A stretch of 48,007 nucleotides of DNA from Acidobacteriota bacterium (GTDB taxonomy: Bacteria > Acidobacteriota > Terriglobia > Acidiferrales > UBA7541), in NCBI GenBank assembly GCA_003167215.1, contig PMTV01000032.1, forward strand, positions 1-48,007. Direction: 5' to 3'. The notes under the pieces were generated by a model that was not told the origin of the DNA, made no database searches, and worked only from the letters and a program-made list of their open reading frames with translations. The stretch's first letter is position 1. The number at the start of each line of letters is the position of its first letter. Below are positions 44,045 through 48,007 of the stretch, in pieces. The translations under genes were made by a program, and so were the position numbers.

Positions 44045-45391
44045 CTAGCGGCTGCCTCTTCTCTCCGATTCAAGATATTCGAGCAACTCCAATTCGGAAA
44101 GTTTTTTCTGCTCCGAATCAGCCAGCCGCTTCAGCGTGAAAGTATTCGACGCGACTTCGTCCTCGCCGATGATCAGCGCGTAGCTCGCGCCGAGCTTGTC
44201 CGCGAGCCCCAGCGATTTCTTAAATTTCATTTCTTCCGCCGGCAGCTCGACGGCCAGCCCGGCAGTGCGAAGTTTTCGCGTGATGTTTACTGCTGTAGGA
44301 TACGCAGCCTGTCCCATCCATGCGACGAAGACCGCAAGCCCGGGCAGATGCGGCAATTTCCCGCCCTCTTGCATCGACAAAATTGCGCGGTCGCTGCCGA
44401 TGGCGAAGCCGATGCCTTTCGTTGGCGGCCCGCCGAGCAGTTCGACCAGGCCGTCGTAGCGCCCGCCGCCGCACACCGCGTTCTGCGAGCCAAGGCCTTC
44501 GGCCGTCACCTCAAACGTCGTGCGCGTGTAGTAATCCAGGCCGCGAACGAGGCGCCAGTTCTCCTCGTAAACGATGCCGCGCAAGCCTAATTCTTCGTTC
44601 AGCTTTGCAAAATGCTCGCGACATTCGGCGCAAAGGTGATCGGAGATGCGCGGCAGCTTCGCAATGATGGGCTGCTCCTGCGGCAATTTCGAATCAAGAA
44701 CGCGCAGCGGATTCGTCTCGATGCGCCGTTGGCTGTCCGGGCCAAGCTGGTCTTTCACTTCGCGCAGCTTCTCTCGCAGCAGCTCGACGTATTGCGGTCG
44801 GCAATCTTTGCAGCCGATAGAATTGACGTACAGCGTCGTCCGCGTCAGCCCCACGCGTTTGAAAAACACCACGAGCATCTCGAGCACTTCAGCGTCAATA
44901 GCAGGCGCGTCGGATTGCCCCAGAACTTCCGCGCCGATTTGGTAGAACTGCCGGTAGCGCCCCTTCTGCGGCCGCTCGCGCCGAAACATCGGCCCCATGT
45001 AGTACAGCTTTGCGTTTCCCGGCAGCGTCTGCATCTCATTCTCGATGTACGCGCGTGCCACACTCGCCGTCGCCTCCGGCCTCAACGAATACGTTCGGTC
45101 CGGAGCGCTCTCTCCCGTCGAGTCCGGATCGTGGCCGGTAGAGAACGTAAACATCTCCTTGTTAACGACGTCCGTTTCAACACCTATCGAACGAGCAAAA
45201 AGTTCGGTCTCCTCGAAGACCGGCGTGCGGATGTCGCGGAAACCGTAAGTCTCGAAGACATCGCGCGCAGTCTGTTCGAACCAATTCCATAGCGCGGAAT
45301 CCGGCGGCAAGATATCGCGGGTGCCCTTGATTGCCTTAAATTCGCGTTTTTCCGTCACGAGCGTCGAAGCTTCCCGCGCCCGAGCTGGCAT
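44045..45391 (-). CDS. hisS: Histidyl-tRNA synthetase
   Basis: The 448-residue class II synthetase starts its family region at FKAIKGTRDILPPDS. It shows motif 2 (YYMGPMFRRERPQKGRYRQF), the HisA-type loop LVRGLDYYTRTTFEV, motif 3 (GIGFAIGSDRAIL) and an anticodon domain at the end (about 345-440). The ATG at 45391 has no clear Shine-Dalgarno; a GTG 12 codons later is possible. It is the first gene of the hisS-aspS-mutL-cmk cluster. Confidence 0.95.
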   Translation of the reverse strand: MPARAREASTLVTEKREFKAIKGTRDILPPDSALWNWFEQTARDVFETYGFRDIRTPVFEETELFARSIGVETDVVNKEMFTFSTGHDPDSTGESAPDRTYSLRPEATASVARAYIENEMQTLPGNAKLYYMGPMFRRERPQKGRYRQFYQIGAEVLGQSDAPAIDAEVLEMLVVFFKRVGLTRTTLYVNSIGCKDCRPQYVELLREKLREVKDQLGPDSQRRIETNPLRVLDSKLPQEQPIIAKLPRISDHLCAECREHFAKLNEELGLRGIVYEENWRLVRGLDYYTRTTFEVTAEGLGSQNAVCGGGRYDGLVELLGGPPTKGIGFAIGSDRAILSMQEGGKLPHLPGLAVFVAWMGQAAYPTAVNITRKLRTAGLAVELPAEEMKFKKSLGLADKLGASYALIIGEDEVASNTFTLKRLADSEQKKLSELELLEYLESERRGSR

Positions 45392-45510
45392 GGACGAGCT
45401 TTTAACGGGCTAACCATCACTCCATTGTATCGCGACATGCAAGAGGGACGTTGTTGGGAAGGAAAAAATCAGGACGCCGACCACAAGTGCTGTCGAGCCG
45501 TTCTCCGTAG

Positions 45511-45530
45511 GGGCGCAGCCTGCTGCGCCC
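45511..45530. repeat. REP-like palindrome
   Basis: GGGCGCAGC-CT-GCTGCGCCC, a perfect 9-bp stem with a two-base loop, preceded by GTAG. No T-run follows on either strand, so it is not a standard terminator. It lies between hisS and the hexapeptide-repeat gene. Only one copy was seen in the window. Confidence 0.45.
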
Positions 45531-45594
45531 GCTGCAACCCACGCCAGTCGCCCTGTCGAACAACACTGCTTCAACCCGGGACGGATCGATCAAA

Positions 45595-46113
45595 TTATTC
45601 CCCGGACTGCAACTTGTACGTCTCTTTGTACTCGACGTAGCGCTGCGCATAGCCGTCGATCGATTCAAGGTCCTCGGGGGTAAGCGTGCGGCGCAGTTTC
45701 CCCGGCTGCCCCATGAAGAGGCTACCCGGCGGCACGATGGTGCGCTCCGGCACAAGCGTCCCAGCGGCAATAATGCTTCCAGTGCCGATTTTTGCGCCGT
45801 TGAGAATGATGCTGCCCATGCCGATCAAGCACCGCGATTCGATCGTGCACCCATGGAGGACGACCGCGTGGCCTACCGTGACGTTGTCGCCTAGAATCAG
45901 AGGATTTGTGTCGCGCATCACGTGCAGCACGGAGCCGTCTTGAATATTGGTGCGCGCCCCGATGCGCATGAAATTCACGTCCCCGCGCAGGACAGCGCAC
46001 GGCCACACGCTGGAATGCTCGCCGATGACGACGTCACCGATGACCACCGCTTGCGGATCGATATAAGCCGTTGCAGCAATTTGCGGCGCGTGGCCGAGGT
46101 AGCTACGAATCAT
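45595..46113 (-). CDS. Gamma-carbonic-anhydrase-like hexapeptide-repeat protein
   Basis: The 172-residue protein is a left-handed beta-helix of hexapeptide repeats (about 10-135) with a C-terminal helix. It keeps WPCAVLRGDVNFMRIGARTN, an H in GSVLHV and the two H of VGHAVVLHGC, the three zinc ligands of gamma-class carbonic anhydrases; many members (YrdA/PaaY group) have other or weak activity. The ATG at 46113 follows TTGAGGCCCAA; the longer open frame upstream was not used. Confidence 0.88.
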   Translation of the reverse strand: MIRSYLGHAPQIAATAYIDPQAVVIGDVVIGEHSSVWPCAVLRGDVNFMRIGARTNIQDGSVLHVMRDTNPLILGDNVTVGHAVVLHGCTIESRCLIGMGSIILNGAKIGTGSIIAAGTLVPERTIVPPGSLFMGQPGKLRRTLTPEDLESIDGYAQRYVEYKETYKLQSGE

Positions 46114-46214
46114 TTGGGCCTCAACGAACGAGTGGGGAAAATAACACACGCCCACCCTTGTGGAAAGACCCCGATACGCCTTACAACGCCAGGTCGCGCC
46201 GCGTGGAGAATGAA

Positions 46215-46664
46215 CTAGTTTTGGGCCGATCGCTTGGCCGTAAACTCACGGCTGAACTTCCCGCCGCCCATCGTGCCGGTCATCGTGTCGCCGGTCAACG
46301 TTGCCTTGCACGCGATCTTTCTCGTGTTGCCGTCAGGACCCGTGCGCTCCTCGGTCCAGGAAATTGTGTTGCCTGAAACCATGGCGTCATAGGCATTGTC
46401 ACCGCGCCGCGTTTTGTGGCTCACCTTGAATTTGTCGCCGTCCTGCGTGATTGTCAGCGACTGCGCGCCACCTCGCCCACCGCGGTTTCCTCCTCCTCCG
46501 CCTTGATCGCCATCTTGACCGCCGCCTTGCCCACCGCCCGTTACGGTCATTTCCCACGAGCCGACAAAGCTGGCATCCTTTTGCGCGGCCTGTAAGACTG
46601 TTACCGACAGCAGCAGCAACGCGAACACGTAGAACCCTGCAAACCCGAGTCTAAACTTCTGCAT
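46215..46664 (-). CDS. Small secreted glycine-rich protein
   Basis: The 149-residue protein has a signal peptide (about 1-27, cleavage near LQA-AQ), a short start (FVGSWEMTV), a Gly/Gln/Asp/Arg-rich loop (about 43-67) and a beta-rich end (SLTITQDGDKFKVSHKT, GNTISWTEERTGPDG, GTMGGGKFSREFTAKR). The pattern resembles small lipocalin-like beta-barrel proteins common in soil bacteria. Function unknown. AAGGAG lies upstream of the ATG. Confidence 0.75.
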   Translation of the reverse strand: MQKFRLGFAGFYVFALLLLSVTVLQAAQKDASFVGSWEMTVTGGGQGGGQDGDQGGGGGNRGGRGGAQSLTITQDGDKFKVSHKTRRGDNAYDAMVSGNTISWTEERTGPDGNTRKIACKATLTGDTMTGTMGGGKFSREFTAKRSAQN

Positions 46665-46991
46665 GTCAAATTCTCCTTTGTGTCAACCTTGCTCCCGAAT
46701 CCTTCGGTGAGCGCTAATTGCAAGCTCTCCGGAGGTGCCCTGGCACCAGCGGCCTAATTGTAATTCAGTCTGACAGGGGCAGGAGGTTCCAAAACTTTCT
46801 GCAGTCGGAGTGAAGCTGCTCATCGAGCTCTTCGTTGTCAGCAGTCACTCTGGAATTTTCCTGTGTTAGTATTCTGGGCGTTCAACCCGATTTAGGCAGA
46901 CTTCAACTCGGGGGCGCCGCTACAGTTTGCTTACTATTTGCAGGTTTTGATGCCGGTCCTGGCGCTTAGCGCCGTCCACACGGAGGCTCAA

Positions 46992-47876
46992 ATGCAACAA
47001 GGTCACGGCACCGCGGCAGCGGCTGCGCAGCACGCGTATGCCGAGGTGAACGGCGTCCGCTTGCATTACATGGAGCAGGGCGAAGGGCCGTTGATTCTGT
47101 TTCTGCATGGGTTTCCGGAATTTTGGTACGCCTGGAAAGACCTGCTGCCTGAATTTGCCAAGTCCCATCACGCGGTCGCGGTGGACATGCGCGGCTACAA
47201 CCTTTCATCGATGCCCGAATCAGTGGACGCCTACCAGGTTCCGATTCTCGTCGAAGATGTCCGAGCGCTGGCGGAAAAGTTGGGCGCCAAGAAATTTGTG
47301 CTGGTTGGCCACGATTGGGGCGGCGTGATTGCCTGGGCGTTTGCGGCCGCACATACGGAAATGCTGGAGAAACTGGTTATCATCAATGCGCCGCATCCGG
47401 TGGTTTTCGCGCGGGAACTGGCGAACAATCCCGACCAGCAGAAGGCTTCGGCGTACTTCAACCTTTTCACATCGCCTGCGGCGGAGGCAACACTCAGCCA
47501 GGATGATTTTGCCGTGCTTCAGCAGATCGTCCTCGGAAGCTCGGCGAACGGTGAAGACCGCAAGAAATACTTGGAGGCCTGGAATAGGGGCTTGACCGGC
47601 GGATTAAACTATTATCGCGCTGCGCGCCTCAAGTCACCCGTGGGTGGGGAAAAAGCTGATGCGCCCCCTTTCTCGATTCCAAAGAATCCAATCATCACTG
47701 TGCCTACTTTGGTGATCTGGGGTCTGGAAGATACCGCGCTCTTGCAAGGGAATCTGGACGGGCTCGAGCAGTACGTGAAAGTTTTAAAGATCGAACGCGT
47801 GCCGGAGGGAAGCCATTGGGTCGTGCGCGAAAAACCCGCCACGGTGATCCGGGCGATGCGACTTTTTCTACAGTAG
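46992..47876 (+). CDS. Alpha/beta hydrolase, epoxide-hydrolase-like
   Basis: The 294-residue protein has the soluble epoxide hydrolase signatures: FLHGFPEFWYAWKDLLPEF (oxyanion HGxP), DMRGYNLSS, the nucleophile elbow GHDWGGVIAW with Asp as nucleophile, the acid near VIWGLEDTAL and the His in EGSHWVV. Haloalkane dehalogenases are close relatives, so the exact reaction is open. The ATG at 46992 follows GGAGGCTCAA. The frame is open upstream from TTG 46938 or ATG 46950 and there encodes a short hydrophobic stretch. Confidence 0.85.
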   Translation: MQQGHGTAAAAAQHAYAEVNGVRLHYMEQGEGPLILFLHGFPEFWYAWKDLLPEFAKSHHAVAVDMRGYNLSSMPESVDAYQVPILVEDVRALAEKLGAKKFVLVGHDWGGVIAWAFAAAHTEMLEKLVIINAPHPVVFARELANNPDQQKASAYFNLFTSPAAEATLSQDDFAVLQQIVLGSSANGEDRKKYLEAWNRGLTGGLNYYRAARLKSPVGGEKADAPPFSIPKNPIITVPTLVIWGLEDTALLQGNLDGLEQYVKVLKIERVPEGSHWVVREKPATVIRAMRLFLQ

Positions 47877-47904
47877 CGCAGCTCCCCGGCAAGTTGCCTA
47901 GAGC

Positions 47905-48007
47905 TCAATGCCCGCCCGGCCCCCCTCCCAACTTGAATTTCCGAATCAGAAAGACCAGCGGAACTCCCATCAGCACAAACCACCCAAGCGCTGTAAAGCA
48001 ATCGTTG
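47905..48007 (-). CDS. C-terminal end of a membrane protein (partial), perhaps an MFS transporter
   Basis: On the - strand the last 33 codons and a TGA stop are in the window. The peptide is one hydrophobic helix (FTALGWFVLMGVPLVFLI) followed by RKFKLGGGPGGH. This is how many DHA2-type drug transporters end, but so short a piece cannot settle the family. The stop lies 28 bases after the convergent hydrolase gene. Confidence 0.4.
   Translation of the reverse strand, partial: NDCFTALGWFVLMGVPLVFLIRKFKLGGGPGGH

Noticed and set aside
46734-46747. GGTGCC-CT-GGCACC palindrome upstream of the epoxide-hydrolase-like gene
   Set aside because: Only 6 bp long with no T-run or partner site; this can be expected by chance in a 48 kb window.
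1-48007. CRISPR array, tRNA or rRNA genes, insertion sequence, prophage or attachment site
   Set aside because: No regularly spaced repeats, cloverleaf sequences, transposase or phage-like genes were seen anywhere in the window.

Overview
The window is a 48 kb chromosomal segment, probably from an Acidobacteriota bacterium. Lineage is inferred from gene content: a large Ser/Thr kinase joined to a PD40-type propeller, DUF4382 and DUF4097 surface proteins, several Tat-exported enzymes, a moderately high G+C, and ribosomal proteins with long Ala/Lys tails. No rRNA, tRNA, CRISPR array, insertion sequence or prophage was seen; this is core chromosome with accessory genes in its middle part.

Region 1 (1-16,670, + strand) is a continuous run of translation genes: the tail of tuf, then the merged S10, spc and alpha clusters (rpsJ-rplC-rplD-rplW-rplB-[small unknown gene]-rpsS-rplV-rpsC-rplP-rpmC-rpsQ-rplN-rplX-rplE-rpsZ-rpsH-rplF-rplR-rpsE-rpmD-rplO-secY-adk-map-infA-rpmJ-rpsM-rpsK-rpsD-rpoA-rplQ). 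It closes with a strong terminator at 16,637-16,670. The one departure from the usual order is a 104-residue, very basic, cysteine-containing protein between rplB and rpsS.

Region 2 (16,685-26,545) carries an M61 PDZ peptidase, a VanZ-like membrane protein and guaB on the - strand. Then comes an ECF sigma/anti-sigma pair (- strand), divergent from a Tat metallophosphoesterase, a cupredoxin and a DUF2231 membrane protein (+ strand). Both sides of the divergent gap carry the same promoter-like sequence, GGAAT-N18-GTCT(A/G), which suggests the sigma factor drives itself and the neighbouring operon. A YheT-like hydrolase and a Tat-exported M24 peptidase follow.

Region 3 (26,570-34,000) holds the kinase-propeller receptor, a DUF4382 lipoprotein, a DUF962 membrane protein, two little-known - strand genes (one with a possible ligand-less Rieske-like domain, one with a small Cys/His motif) and a DUF4097 repeat protein.

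Region 4 (34,017-48,007) contains secA with an unusual low-complexity insert, a CAP-domain secreted protein, an Mrp/ApbC P-loop ATPase, and a tightly packed - strand cluster hisS-aspS-(membrane protein)-mutL-cmk. A gamma-carbonic-anhydrase-like protein, a Gly-rich secreted protein, an epoxide-hydrolase-like enzyme and the cut-off end of a membrane protein complete it.
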